A model generated the notes under the pieces. That model searched no databases. It had not been told where the DNA came from and was given only the letters and a program-made list of their open reading frames with translations. The position numbers and the translations under genes were made by a program. From the NCBI RefSeq assembly GCF_014117425.1, contig NZ_CP059725.1, positions 2,666,001-2,730,000 of the forward strand: a DNA stretch of 64,000 nucleotides. Direction: 5' to 3'. Positions 1-9,006 of this stretch are shown here, piece after piece. Positions within the stretch are counted from its first letter, which is position 1. Each line of letters starts with the position of its first letter. The stretch comes from Bartonella sp. HY038 (GTDB taxonomy: Bacteria; Pseudomonadota; Alphaproteobacteria; Rhizobiales; Rhizobiaceae).

Positions 1-1
1 C

Positions 2-193
2 ATCAGTGGATCATGGCATAGCAATATTATCTGGTGGACATTAATCGCCCTGCCCTTCGTTATTATTACCAGCTATCTAGCACGTCGCTTCCCTCCACCT
101 CTGGGGCCTGAGGCAATAAGGCGACTGGTATTTTTACTGTTATTTGCATCGGGTGCTATGCTGGCTGTGCCGGCAGGATTAACTTTTTTATAA
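2..193 (+). CDS. C-terminal fragment of a TauE/SafE-like membrane permease (5' end outside window)
   Basis: An open frame runs from the window edge to a TAA at 191-193 and encodes 63 residues. It holds a hydrophobic segment, a short basic loop (ARRFPPPLGPEAIRR) and a second hydrophobic segment ending in GLTFL. The arrangement of a G/S-rich helix, a basic loop with RR and a last helix is what the C-terminus of sulfite exporter TauE/SafE-family proteins looks like. Only the tail is visible, so family assignment is an inference. It is followed by 133 bp before modE and probably is not part of the molybdate operon. Confidence 0.55.
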   Translation: MSGSWHSNIIWWTLIALPFVIITSYLARRFPPPLGPEAIRRLVFLLLFASGAMLAVPAGLTFL

Positions 194-292
194 TGCTATA
201 GCTTAGTGTCAGGACCTTTAAGCTTAATTTTGAATAGTTTTAAACAACAGATGTTAGGCAAATGTGATAAAGAACTTGCTGTTTATTATTTT

Positions 293-317
293 CGTTATAT
301 AGTATTGCATCATAACG
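293..317. promoter_or_regulatory. Candidate ModE operator upstream of modE
   Basis: The arms CGTTAT (293-298) and ATAACG (312-317) form a perfect inverted repeat separated by 13 bp, with CGTTATATA on the left side. This matches the known shape of ModE boxes (CGTTATAT...ATAACG). It touches the GAGG ribosome binding site at 317-320 of the modE start at 327, so binding of molybdate-loaded ModE would block transcription of modE and perhaps modABC. The match is by eye. Confidence 0.7.
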
Positions 318-326
318 AGGATAGAC

Positions 327-1112
327 ATGCCGATTCAAGCCGATCTTGCTTTTTCAAGTAAAAATATTTCACCCATTGGACAAACACGTATTGCATTATT
401 AGAAGCCGTTGGCCGTGAAGGCTCTATTTCGGCAGCTGCACGCGCGGTAAATTTAAGCTATAAGGCCGCTTGGGATGCTCTTGATACCATGCAAAACTTG
501 GTTGAAAAACCACTACTTGAAAAGACCAGTGGTGGCAAGGGTGGCGGTGGCACCAAATTAACGCCAGCTGGTATTGCTTTGATTGAAACTTTTTATCGCC
601 TACAATCTGGCCTTGCCAAAATGCTTGAGGATTCTGCCAAAGACCTTGATGCCATTGGTCTAACATCAAGTAGCTTTATTCAAGGCTTTATGATGCGCAC
701 CTCGGCGCGCAATATTTTTGCTGGTGTTCTTGAAACCGTTAACTTGCGCTCAGTCTTTGCAGATATTGGAGTACGCGTTTCACCTGATATTTTTATTACC
801 GCCCAAATAACCCGTAAAAGTGTTGAAACCTTGGGGCTGGTCACTGGTCGCCATGTAGCAGCTTTGGTTAAAGCCCCCTTTGTGATGATCAATCCTGCCA
901 AGGATGACGTTGCTCACCTAAATTCAATGCAAGGCGTCATTCGTGAAATGTTGACCGAGGGTGATGCTGTTGAAATTACCATTAATCTTGGCGCTGATAA
1001 AACGATTGTCGCTACGAAAAGCACGGCTGAAGTAAGAGCGCTTAACCTTCAAGATGGTATGAATGTGACGGTCGGTTTTGACCCTTGCCACGTGATTATC
1101 GCAACCCATTAA
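327..1112 (+). CDS. modE: ModE, molybdate-responsive transcriptional regulator
   Basis: A 261-residue protein with an N-terminal LysR-type winged helix (about residues 17-80; GSISAAARAVNLSYKAAWDA is the helix-turn-helix) followed by two molybdate-binding Mop/TOBE modules (about 120-188 and 200-260; the first begins SARNIFAGV). This is the architecture and length of full ModE, which binds molybdate and represses molybdate uptake. The ATG at 327 has a GAGG at 317-320. A palindrome just upstream fits autoregulation. modA starts 41 bp downstream, so modE probably heads the locus. Confidence 0.93.
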   Translation: MPIQADLAFSSKNISPIGQTRIALLEAVGREGSISAAARAVNLSYKAAWDALDTMQNLVEKPLLEKTSGGKGGGGTKLTPAGIALIETFYRLQSGLAKMLEDSAKDLDAIGLTSSSFIQGFMMRTSARNIFAGVLETVNLRSVFADIGVRVSPDIFITAQITRKSVETLGLVTGRHVAALVKAPFVMINPAKDDVAHLNSMQGVIREMLTEGDAVEITINLGADKTIVATKSTAEVRALNLQDGMNVTVGFDPCHVIIATH

Positions 1113-1153
1113 ACAAATTCAATCTTTCCTAACTCCTAAAAGGATTTTCTAAT

Positions 1154-1894
1154 ATGCGTTTAAAATTAGCTCTTATTGCAGCCCTCCTTCTTGGTTCAAC
1201 CGCCCTTGCCAATGCTGAAAAGACATCGGTGGCAGTTGCTGCCAATTTCACTGATCCCGCAACTGAAATTTCGGCTTTGTTTAAAGAAAAAACAGGCCAT
1301 GAAGCAGAGCTTGCTTTTGGTGCTACCGGCAATTTTTATAACCAAATTACCCAAGGCGCGCCTTTTGACGTTTTTCTTGCTGCTGATGACAGCCGCCCAG
1401 CGCTTGCTGTCAAAGAAGGCTATGGCGTTGAAAATAGCGTTTTCACCTATGCCATTGGCACCTTAGTATTATGGAGCAGCAAGCCTGACCTTATCAAAGA
1501 TGCCGATAGCTTAAAAGATGCCTCTATCAACCATATTGCTTTTGCCAATGCTAAGGCCGCCCCTTACGGAAAAGCTGCTATTGAAGCGATGGAAAAGCTT
1601 GGCGTTTATGACAGCTTAAAGCCAAAATTGGTTGAAGGACAAAATATTTCACAAACTTTCCAATTTGCCAAAACTGGCAATGCGGAAGCTGGCTTTGTTG
1701 CTCTTTCACAAGTTATTAATGAAAAGGGCGGTTCACAATGGATTGTACCACAAGAATATTATAACCCAATTCGCCAAGATGCGGTTTTATTAAAAAATGG
1801 CGAAAAAAACGAAGCGGCGAAAGCCTTTATTGAATTTTTAAAAAGTCCTGAAGCCCATGAAATCATCAAAAAATATGGCTATCAACTCGACTAG
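1154..1894 (+). CDS. modA: ModA, periplasmic molybdate-binding protein
   Basis: A 246-residue protein with a Sec signal peptide (MRLKLALIAALLLGSTALANA, cleavage near residue 21) and the ModA substrate-binding fold. Family landmarks visible are VAAN near the mature N-terminus, the GATGNFYNQI oxyanion-binding segment and the FDVFLAADD stretch. It delivers molybdate (possibly tungstate) to ModB in the inner membrane. The ATG at 1154 is preceded by AAAGGA at good spacing. A hairpin lies between it and modB. Confidence 0.95.
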   Translation: MRLKLALIAALLLGSTALANAEKTSVAVAANFTDPATEISALFKEKTGHEAELAFGATGNFYNQITQGAPFDVFLAADDSRPALAVKEGYGVENSVFTYAIGTLVLWSSKPDLIKDADSLKDASINHIAFANAKAAPYGKAAIEAMEKLGVYDSLKPKLVEGQNISQTFQFAKTGNAEAGFVALSQVINEKGGSQWIVPQEYYNPIRQDAVLLKNGEKNEAAKAFIEFLKSPEAHEIIKKYGYQLD

Positions 1895-1917
1895 TTATCC
1901 CAATTGGTGATCATGGT

Positions 1918-1951
1918 GCGGGCGTTCCTATATTTTAAAAGGAACGTCCGC
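1918..1951 (+). terminator. Hairpin between modA and modB
   Basis: GCGGGCGTTCCT (1918-1929) pairs with AGGAACGTCCGC (1940-1951), with one G-U pair and a 10-nt loop, then CTTTC. There is no long T run. It probably is a partial terminator or an mRNA-stabilising element that lets modA be made in excess over modBC, as often seen for binding-protein genes. Confidence 0.6.
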
Positions 1952-2035
1952 TCTTTCATATTCATGAAAACAGAAATTAATCTTTTCTAGCAATAAGCAA
2001 ATAATTTGCTAAAGGCTTAAAACATTGGGTGATGG

Positions 2036-2713
2036 ATGGAGCTTCTCTCCGCACAAACATTAACCGCGATCGGTCTTACCTTACGCCTTGCCATTATAAC
2101 CACCCTTATATTGCTTATATTGGGCATACCCTTGGCATGGTGGTTAGCGCGCTCGAAAAGCCTTTGGACAGAAGTTATTGCCACCATTGTCTCAGTGCCA
2201 TTGGTGTTACCGCCAACGGTATTAGGATTTTATCTGTTGGTGGCTCTTGGTCCCAATGGCCCAATTGGATGGTTTGCGCCGCTCTTTGGTTTACGCACAT
2301 TTGCTTTCAGTTTTACCGGCCTTGTCATTGGTTCAGTCGTCTATTCACTACCCTTTGTTGTTCAGCCTGTACGCAATGCCTTTGCCGCCATTGGCGATAG
2401 GCCTATGGAAGTTGCCGCAACTTTACGCCGTTCGCCATGGGCTGCATTTTGGGGCGTTGCTCTACCCCTTGCAAGACCGGGAATTTTAACCGGTGCGGTG
2501 TTAGGGTTTGCCCATACGGTGGGTGAATATGGCGTCGTATCGATGATTGGCGGCAATACTCAACAAACGCGGGTAATTTCCACCACCATCGTACATTTAA
2601 ATGAAAACCAACAATTTGATGAAGCTTATATTTTGGCTGGCCTTATGGTTGCCTTTGCCTTTTTGGTTATTTTAACCATTATGCTTATTGAAAAGAAAAA
2701 GGCGAGCCAATGA
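2036..2713 (+). CDS. modB: ModB, molybdate ABC transporter permease
   Basis: A 225-residue inner membrane protein with about five transmembrane segments. The cytoplasmic EAA loop that docks on the ATPase is visible as [20 protein letters not shown], followed by [13 protein letters not shown] and GEYG. Length is normal for ModB. The start used is the ATG at 2036; another ATG four bases earlier is out of frame. Its stop overlaps the modC start by four bases (ATGA), so modB and modC are translationally coupled. Confidence 0.95.
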   Translation: MELLSAQTLTAIGLTLRLAIITTLILLILGIPLAWWLARSKSLWTEVIATIVSVPLVLPPTVLGFYLLVALGPNGPIGWFAPLFGLRTFAFSFTGLVIGSVVYSLPFVVQPVRNAFAAIGDRPMEVAATLRRSPWAAFWGVALPLARPGILTGAVLGFAHTVGEYGVVSMIGGNTQQTRVISTTIVHLNENQQFDEAYILAGLMVAFAFLVILTIMLIEKKKASQ

Positions 2714-3804
2714 AGACAGAGCAAAAAACCATAGAAGTTTGCGTTCATGGCAAGCTTGGCACATTTGATCTTGATGTCGCCTTTCAGGCACCGATCACCG
2801 GTATTACTGCACTTTTTGGACCATCTGGCTGCGGCAAAACCAGCGTTCTTCGCGCCATTGCTGGGCTTAACCATTTAAATGGCAAAATAAGCATAGGCGA
2901 TGATATATGGCAAGATGACAAGCAATTTGTGCCAATTTATAAGCGAAAAATTGGCTATGTCTTTCAAGAAGCTAGCCTTTTCCCTCACTTAAATGTACGC
3001 AAAAATCTATGCTACGCCTTTGATAAGTCGCTAACTGGTGCAAGGCAATATTTTGATGAAGTAGTCGATATGCTCAATATCGGGCATCTGATTGACCGTT
3101 CGCCCAAAAATCTTTCTGGCGGCGAACGTCAACGCGTTGCAATAGGGCGCGCACTCCTATCATCGCCGCAAGTATTGTTGATGGATGAGCCACTATCCGC
3201 CCTTGATATGGCAACACGCACCGAGATTATGCCGTTTATTGAGCGATTGCGCGACCAATTAAAACTACCAATATTCTATATTACCCATGATATTAATGAA
3301 GTGGAACGCCTTGCTGATACACTTATTTTAATGGAGCAAGGGAAACTATTAGGTGCAGGCAAACTACAAGATCTACAAGCGGATATGAACCTTCCCCTTG
3401 CTCAGCAACGCAATGCTGCGGTTAATTTCAATGCCCAGATTGATCATTGGGACGAAGATAGTGGCATATGTGCGTTTTCGGTGAAGGGCGCACGCTTTTT
3501 AGCACCATTAGAAAAAGCACCTCAAAGCCAAGACATGCGCATCCGTATTGCCGCCAATGACGTTAGTCTTAGCCTTGAAAACCCTCAAAAAACCTCAATT
3601 CTTAATGTTGTTAATGCGGTTATTTTGTCAAAGACGTCAATTAATAATCATGAAATTTTGGTTTCGCTCAGTCTTGGTGATGATGACCAAGGCGCACATA
3701 TCCTTTGTCGCCTATCGCGCTATTCTTGGCAAAACTTGAACTTAAAAATTGGGATGAAAATTTTTGCGCAAGTTAAAGGCATTGCCTTGCTGGGCATTGC
3801 ATAG
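2710..3804 (+). CDS. modC: ModC, molybdate ABC transporter ATP-binding protein
   Basis: A 364-residue ATPase with Walker [11 protein letters not shown]-loop region [13 protein letters not shown] signature [14 protein letters not shown], Walker [13 protein letters not shown] and switch ITHD. The last 75 or so residues form a TOBE/Mop-type regulatory domain, which identifies it as ModC rather than a generic ATPase. It powers molybdate import with ModAB. The gene overlaps modB by four bases and ends shortly before the convergent S4-domain gene. Confidence 0.95.
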   Translation: MKTEQKTIEVCVHGKLGTFDLDVAFQAPITGITALFGPSGCGKTSVLRAIAGLNHLNGKISIGDDIWQDDKQFVPIYKRKIGYVFQEASLFPHLNVRKNLCYAFDKSLTGARQYFDEVVDMLNIGHLIDRSPKNLSGGERQRVAIGRALLSSPQVLLMDEPLSALDMATRTEIMPFIERLRDQLKLPIFYITHDINEVERLADTLILMEQGKLLGAGKLQDLQADMNLPLAQQRNAAVNFNAQIDHWDEDSGICAFSVKGARFLAPLEKAPQSQDMRIRIAANDVSLSLENPQKTSILNVVNAVILSKTSINNHEILVSLSLGDDDQGAHILCRLSRYSWQNLNLKIGMKIFAQVKGIALLGIA

Positions 3805-3850
3805 TTTGAAATAGCTATAATTTTCGAAATATTACGGTAAATAAAGCACC

Positions 3851-4246
3851 TTAATGCTCAAATTTGTTTTGCAAATTATCAAGCTGGCGGCGATCGCGCT
3901 TGGTTGGCCGCGGCCCTGTTTGTGTTTGCGCTTCCAATGCTTGGCGCGCTAGCTTTTCTTCCGCAGTTTCAACCGGCGTTAAATCTTGATATAATTGTTG
4001 TGCTTCAACAGCCGGACCACGACGCTCACCAAGGGCAACAATTTTAATAGTTTTAATTCTTTGATTATAGCTAATCGTCAAGACATCATCAGCTTTCACT
4101 AAATATGATGCCTTGTCGATTTTTTGTTTGTTTACTCGGATTTTACCGCTATTAGCAAGCTCCGCTGCCAGACTACGTGATTTTAATAAACGGCTGAAAA
4201 ACAACCATTTATCAATTCTCAATTTATCTGGCAGCTGCTCACTCAT
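3851..4246 (-). CDS. S4-domain RNA-binding protein (HSP15-like)
   Basis: A 131-residue basic protein with an S4 RNA-binding domain at residues 8-70 (LRIDKWLFFSRLLKSRSLA, then GKIRVN and the V..DD/L.I strand). This matches the Hsp15/HslR family, which binds free 50S subunits carrying nascent chains. The C-terminal 50 residues are charged and basic. Its start overlaps the helicase gene stop by four bases, so the two are coupled; in many alphaproteobacteria the same helicase-S4 pair occurs, suggesting a joint role in RNA or ribosome rescue. Confidence 0.88.
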   Translation of the reverse strand: MSEQLPDKLRIDKWLFFSRLLKSRSLAAELANSGKIRVNKQKIDKASYLVKADDVLTISYNQRIKTIKIVALGERRGPAVEAQQLYQDLTPVETAEEKLARQALEAQTQTGPRPTKRDRRQLDNLQNKFEH

Positions 4247-7200
4247 TTTTTCAACTGGTCACGCAATGCTGCTAATTTTGCAAAAGGTGAATCTGGATCC
4301 ATGGCTTTTGCAGGCTCATTATTGCGGGCTTTGTTGAAATCTTTTGGCTTATTATTAGCGCGGCGTTCATTATTGTTGCGACGATCATGATTACGACCGT
4401 CTTTATTAAACTCACGCTTTTCGCCAGATCTATCTTGATTTGACTTATCTTGGCGATTTTTATCATAACGTGGCTTATCGGAACGAGCCGGTTGCTCACC
4501 ACTTGTTTCAACCGTAGCTGCGTGTGGCTTGCGGTCAAATTTCTTTTTGCCATCATTACGGTTATTATTATCGCGTGGCTTGTGCGGACGATTTTCCTGA
4601 CGGCCCTGATAGCGCCAAAGCAACATCATCTTGACATTTTCAACCGGCTTTTCTGCTTCAGTATCTGCAACTTCAACAGTTGTTTCAGCAACAACTGGTT
4701 GGCTTTCAAGATTTGCCCACATTGGGCCAACTGGTTCAGCATCTAATGCTGGCGCAACGGCTGCTGCCTCTGCACCTTCATTAAGCTTGGCTTCGACTTC
4801 TGCGACACTGATTGAGTGAGAACGATAGCCAAGATTTTTAAGTACATCTTCCATATCAGCATGGCTTGCACCCAAAATCGACATCATAGCAGGTGTTACA
4901 ATGAACTGGCGGCCATCAAATGCGCCTTCTGGTCTTGGACCCGTGCCCTCACGCCAAGCTAAAGCAGGGCGAATAAGATCAGCCAAACGCTCAAGGATAT
5001 CAACGCGCACGGCACGCTTACCAAGAATACGATATCCAGCAAGGCGATAAAATTCTGGGTTAAATTCACCATTAACTTCAATAGATGTACGACCAGCAGC
5101 CATGGTTTGGATAATATCGCCATAACCGGGTTGGTCTTTTGCATCATTTTGCAAAGCCCAAAGCAATGTAATTGCTTGTGCTGGCGCTGGCTTTAAAAGT
5201 GCTGGAATAAAAATGTGATAGGCACCAAAACGCACACCAAGACGGCGGAGTGCAGCACGCGAATCTTGATCCAAGCTTTTTACATCATTAGCGATGTCGC
5301 GCCGAGGCAATACGCCAAGCTGCTCAACCAACTGGAAAGCAATACCGCGAGTGATACCAATTAAGGCATCAGCATTGATAAGATCGAAAAGTGGCTTTAA
5401 TGCTGTTTCAAAATGGAAAGCAACAAAGCGACCAACGCGGTCATTGACCTTGTCACGCTGTGCACCCTGCAATTGCTCATCAGCCAGCAAGATAATGCGT
5501 GGCTTTAAAAACTCATCACCACTTACCAGAGTTGCAATAGGTTGACCAACCCAACGGACGATGCCGTCCGATGCCAGCGCTAAATCACCATTAGCACATG
5601 CACTAAGCCTTTCAGCCCGCGCATCATATTCAGGTGCTAATGCTTTTTGCGCTGCCGCTCTCACCGCTTTGGCATCACTGCCTTCGGCAGCTTTGTCCAT
5701 GGTGAAACGGAAGCCTTCCAAATGTCCAACATGGTGACCTTCTACTAGAACATCACCGGTTTGCGAAATTTCGGCATCTATCATTGTATTCTCTCTCAGC
5801 CGTTTCATCAGAACGCTTGTTCTGCGGTCTACAAATCGTTTCGTCAACCTCTCATGCAGCGCATCAGACAATTTATCTTCAATTTCCCGCGTTTTTTCTT
5901 GCCAATGTTGCGGATCTGCCAACCATTTAGGTCGATGAGAGACATAAGTCCAGGTCCGAATCTGCGCAATGCGGTGTGATAAAGTATCAATATCGCCATC
6001 TGTACGATTAGCAAGTGCTACCTGAGATGCAACATAATTTTCATCAACTACACCAAATTCTACCACATCACGGAACAATGTGGCAATAATGTCGGCATGT
6101 TGGGCGGGGGCAATCTTACGATAGTCGGGAAGCGCGCAGATATCCCATAGCAATTTGACTTCATCGCTACCCTTTATACGTCGAGCAATCGAATCGTCTT
6201 TAGCCAAATAGCTAAGCGCACGAGCATCAACAGCTGGCATTGCCTTAACCAGACCGTCAATTGGGGATGGAGTATCAAGGGAGCGAATTAAGTTTCCAAT
6301 TGTGCTAAAATCCATATTGGCAGTACGCCATTGCATGACTTTAACAGGATCGAAATAGCTACCTTCAATTTTTTCAACGAGTTCTGCTTCAAGCGGAGCA
6401 ACACGTCCAGTAACGCCAAAAGTGCCATCACGTAAATGGCGGCCTGCACGCCCTGCAATTTGTGCAAGTTCGCTTGGATTTAAATCACGATATTGAAAAC
6501 CGTCAAATTTTCGAGTTTGAGCAAAAGCCACATGATCTACATCAAGATTAAGCCCCATGCCAATCGCATCAGTTGCGACCAAATAATCTACATCGCCAGA
6601 TTGATAAAGCTCTACCTGTGCATTGCGCGTGCGCGGCGACAAAGCACCCATAACAACCGCAGCACCGCCTCTTTGCCGGCGAATAAATTCCGCAATAGCA
6701 TAGACCTCATCAGCGGTAAAAGCCACAATGGCAGAACGTCTTGGCAGCCGTGCAATTTTTTTTGAGCCACTATAGGTTAGTTGCGACAGCCTTGGCCGCG
6801 ATGCAACGCTAAGCCCGCGCAACAGCTTTTCCAAAACACCACGCATGGTTAAGGCGCCGAGAAGCAAAGTTTCTTGGCGTCCACGTAAGTGCAAAATCCT
6901 ATCGGTAAAAATATGGCCACGCTCTAAATCATTGGCAAGCTGCACTTCATCAATGGCAACAAAAGCGGCATTGGTCTCGCGCGGCATTGCTTCCACCGTG
7001 CATACAGAATAGCGAGCCTTAGGTGGCTGGATTTTTTCTTCACCAGTTACCAATGAAACTTTGTCTGCACCAATTTTTTCGCAAATTCGTGTATAAACTT
7101 CACGCGCCAACAAACGTAACGGCAAGCCAATAATGCCGCTATCATGCGCCAACATCCGCTCTATCGCAAGATGCGTCTTTCCTGTATTGGTTGGCCCCAA

Positions 7201-7248
7201 CACTGCCATGACATTACGGCCAGAAAAAACAAGGGGGGTGTTCCCCAT
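4243..7248 (-). CDS. SUV3-like superfamily 2 RNA helicase
   Basis: A roughly 1000-residue helicase. Near the N-terminus are GPTNTGKT (Walker A), the DEVQ box (IDEVQ) and GALTMRG; motif VI is QIAGRAGRH. This set is that of the SUV3/mitochondrial degradosome helicase group common in alphaproteobacteria. The last about 130 residues are a low-complexity tail rich in Asn, Arg, Lys and Asp, likely disordered and RNA-binding. I chose the ATG at 7248 (MGNTPLVF) over an in-frame TTG 12 bases upstream. It unwinds structured RNA; the partner nuclease is not in the window. Confidence 0.9.
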   Translation of the reverse strand: MGNTPLVFSGRNVMAVLGPTNTGKTHLAIERMLAHDSGIIGLPLRLLAREVYTRICEKIGADKVSLVTGEEKIQPPKARYSVCTVEAMPRETNAAFVAIDEVQLANDLERGHIFTDRILHLRGRQETLLLGALTMRGVLEKLLRGLSVASRPRLSQLTYSGSKKIARLPRRSAIVAFTADEVYAIAEFIRRQRGGAAVVMGALSPRTRNAQVELYQSGDVDYLVATDAIGMGLNLDVDHVAFAQTRKFDGFQYRDLNPSELAQIAGRAGRHLRDGTFGVTGRVAPLEAELVEKIEGSYFDPVKVMQWRTANMDFSTIGNLIRSLDTPSPIDGLVKAMPAVDARALSYLAKDDSIARRIKGSDEVKLLWDICALPDYRKIAPAQHADIIATLFRDVVEFGVVDENYVASQVALANRTDGDIDTLSHRIAQIRTWTYVSHRPKWLADPQHWQEKTREIEDKLSDALHERLTKRFVDRRTSVLMKRLRENTMIDAEISQTGDVLVEGHHVGHLEGFRFTMDKAAEGSDAKAVRAAAQKALAPEYDARAERLSACANGDLALASDGIVRWVGQPIATLVSGDEFLKPRIILLADEQLQGAQRDKVNDRVGRFVAFHFETALKPLFDLINADALIGITRGIAFQLVEQLGVLPRRDIANDVKSLDQDSRAALRRLGVRFGAYHIFIPALLKPAPAQAITLLWALQNDAKDQPGYGDIIQTMAAGRTSIEVNGEFNPEFYRLAGYRILGKRAVRVDILERLADLIRPALAWREGTGPRPEGAFDGRQFIVTPAMMSILGASHADMEDVLKNLGYRSHSISVAEVEAKLNEGAEAAAVAPALDAEPVGPMWANLESQPVVAETTVEVADTEAEKPVENVKMMLLWRYQGRQENRPHKPRDNNNRNDGKKKFDRKPHAATVETSGEQPARSDKPRYDKNRQDKSNQDRSGEKREFNKDGRNHDRRNNNERRANNKPKDFNKARNNEPAKAMDPDSPFAKLAALRDQLKK

Positions 7249-7578
7249 TGGCAACTCCAATTTTTGAAAAGGCCGTTAAGTCAATCACTCTCGGCCTTAT
7301 CGCGCTTTTTAAAACCTATATTTGTATTTTATCAACACAAGGGTCTTTCAGCACTATTCTAATTATAATTATTAGACATTTTAATGTTTCATTTATGTTA
7401 AAACATTTAAAATTCAATATCTTTTAAATCAAACGCTTAACTAAACCATGAAACAATAAAAAAACCGACTTATCGTCGGTTTTTATATATTCTATCAGTC
7501 AACTCAAAATCAACCTACTTACTTAGCTTAAATCTAAACTGTAAATAGAATCAATTCTAATTGAAACCCAATACAGAA
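7249..7578. other. Intergenic region between helicase and rpmF
   Basis: About 330 AT-rich bases between the helicase start and the rpmF stop. It holds the rpmF terminator (7459-7485) and presumably the helicase promoter. I see no further coding signal. Confidence 0.6.
7457..7486 (-). terminator. Rho-independent terminator after rpmF
   Basis: AAAAACCGAC and GTCGGTTTTT pair around a TTATC loop (7459-7485). Read on the minus strand the stem is followed by a run of T, placing it about 95 bases downstream of the rpmF stop. The run of T on the other strand makes it potentially bidirectional. Confidence 0.85.
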
Positions 7579-7758
7579 TTAAGCCTTAGGTGTAAGAACT
7601 TGACGACCGCGATACATACCAGTCTTAAGATCGATATGATGTGGACGACGCAATTCACCTGAAGTCTTATCTTCAATATAAGTAGGTGTCTTAAGGGCAT
7701 CAGCTGAACGGCGCATACCGCGCTTTGAAGGTGATGTTTTTCTTTTAGGTACTGCCAT
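7579..7758 (-). CDS. rpmF: 50S ribosomal protein L32
   Basis: A 59-residue protein beginning [20 protein letters not shown] and ending QVLTPKA, the typical alphaproteobacterial L32. It binds 23S rRNA near the peptidyl transferase region. It lacks the four zinc-binding cysteines, as usual for this group. A longer open frame overlaps it in another frame, but the L32 sequence is unmistakable. It sits downstream of mtgA on the same strand, 185 bp apart, as in related Rhizobiales, and is followed by a strong terminator. Confidence 0.97.
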   Translation of the reverse strand: MAVPKRKTSPSKRGMRRSADALKTPTYIEDKTSGELRRPHHIDLKTGMYRGRQVLTPKA

Positions 7759-7943
7759 GGATCTATGCTCCGAATTCGTTCAAACACATTGAAGCGTGGC
7801 CATGAAAGCCTGAATCGCCCAATATAATTCACAAAGTTTGGGACGCTATACACTGATTAAAGCAATTTGACTAGCCAAAAGGTGTATTTTTTTAAAAAAC
7901 TCCCAATAAAACATGCATTTTTTTACAAAATAGCGATTATATT

Positions 7944-8729
7944 TTAATTTACACAAGCAATATAAGCACCAGAATTGCGCGCACGTGATTCAAAAACCCG
8001 TGCCAGTTGGCTCATACCAGGACCTGGCTTTGTAGGATTGCGGATATAGGGATTGGGTAATGCTGCCGCCAGCAAAGCACCTTGCCTTGGAGTTAGATTG
8101 CTAGACGAGCGATTAAAATAATGGCGTGATGCAGCCTCTGCGCCATAAATTCCAGGCCCCCATTCGGCAATATTTAAATAAATTTCCATAGTGCGCTGTT
8201 TTGACAATAAAATATTAGCGCCAAGGGCAATGGGAATCTCAATCGCTTTGCGCACATAGGAACGATCTTGCCAAAGAAAAAGGTTTTTTACCATTTGCAT
8301 CGTAATGGTGGAAGCACCACGATTTGGCCCACCATCATTATCCAAAACATCGCCCAAAGCATCCCAATCAACGCCATTATGGCTGCAAAATTTTCCATCT
8401 TCAGCCATCATTACCGCATTTATCAAATTAGGGGAAATAGCTCTGATAGAAACCCATTGGCGATCATAGCCACGCAATAGAACAACATCTCGTAGCATCA
8501 AAGTAGAGATTGGCTTGATAAAGGGCAAATTATAAAAGAGAAGCAAGAAAAAAGGCAAGAGCAGCAAAAGAATCAGACCAAGGGCAATCTTTTTAACAAG
8601 AGTTTTTTTGGTTTCCCCCTCGTTCCTTATCTCATCCTTATCAAGCAACAATGAACAATTCCTTTTATTTGCGATGATCTTGGTAATAATGCTTGATTTA
8701 TAGGGTTTATCTGGCGGCTGCAATACCAT
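7944..8729 (-). CDS. mtgA: Monofunctional biosynthetic peptidoglycan transglycosylase
   Basis: A 261-residue membrane-anchored glycosyltransferase family 51 enzyme. It polymerises lipid II into glycan strands. After a basic cytoplasmic stretch there is one membrane helix (about residues 47-67), then the catalytic motif MMAEDGKFCSHNGVDW with the essential Glu, RGASTITMQMVKNLFL, RKAIEIPIA and QRTMEIYLNIAEWGPGIYG. The N-terminal tail before the helix is longer than usual. The ATG at 8729 has AAGG seven bases upstream, supporting this start. Confidence 0.94.
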   Translation of the reverse strand: MVLQPPDKPYKSSIITKIIANKRNCSLLLDKDEIRNEGETKKTLVKKIALGLILLLLLPFFLLLFYNLPFIKPISTLMLRDVVLLRGYDRQWVSIRAISPNLINAVMMAEDGKFCSHNGVDWDALGDVLDNDGGPNRGASTITMQMVKNLFLWQDRSYVRKAIEIPIALGANILLSKQRTMEIYLNIAEWGPGIYGAEAASRHYFNRSSSNLTPRQGALLAAALPNPYIRNPTKPGPGMSQLARVFESRARNSGAYIACVN

Positions 8730-8881
8730 GGATCGCCTTGGCTTATCACGCAGGATGATTATGCAAATACATTATACTCATTTTTTTGACAATCACTCAT
8801 TCGCTTATGTTCTTTTACCTAAATGACGACCCACTGCAAAGATATTTTTCAATCTTAACAGCTATCAGACGGAAATCGGTA

Positions 8882-8934
8882 TTTGCAATTTTGGCTACAA
8901 ACTTATGTTTTGCAATTTTGGCTTCAAACTTATG
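8882..8934. repeat. 27-bp tandem duplication upstream of ispA
   Basis: Two copies of a 26-bp unit (TTTGCAATTTTGGCT..CAAACTTATG at 8882-8907 and 8909-8934) differ at one base and lie at a 27-bp period. They sit about 75 bp before the ispA start, immediately followed by TATAGT (8935-8940), a possible -10. Confidence 0.8.
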
Positions 8935-9006
8935 TATAGTATTTTTTAAAAATTCCAGTATTAATAAATTGCCTTTATACCACCTGTTCAAATGTAATGT
9001 GAGACA

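Noticed and set aside
7557..7853. 98-codon frame overlapping rpmF
   Set aside because: The overlapping frame encodes ribosomal protein L32 exactly; this is a shadow.
8882..8934. Two repeats considered as a CRISPR remnant
   Set aside because: Tandem copies with no spacer, only two units, no cas genes.
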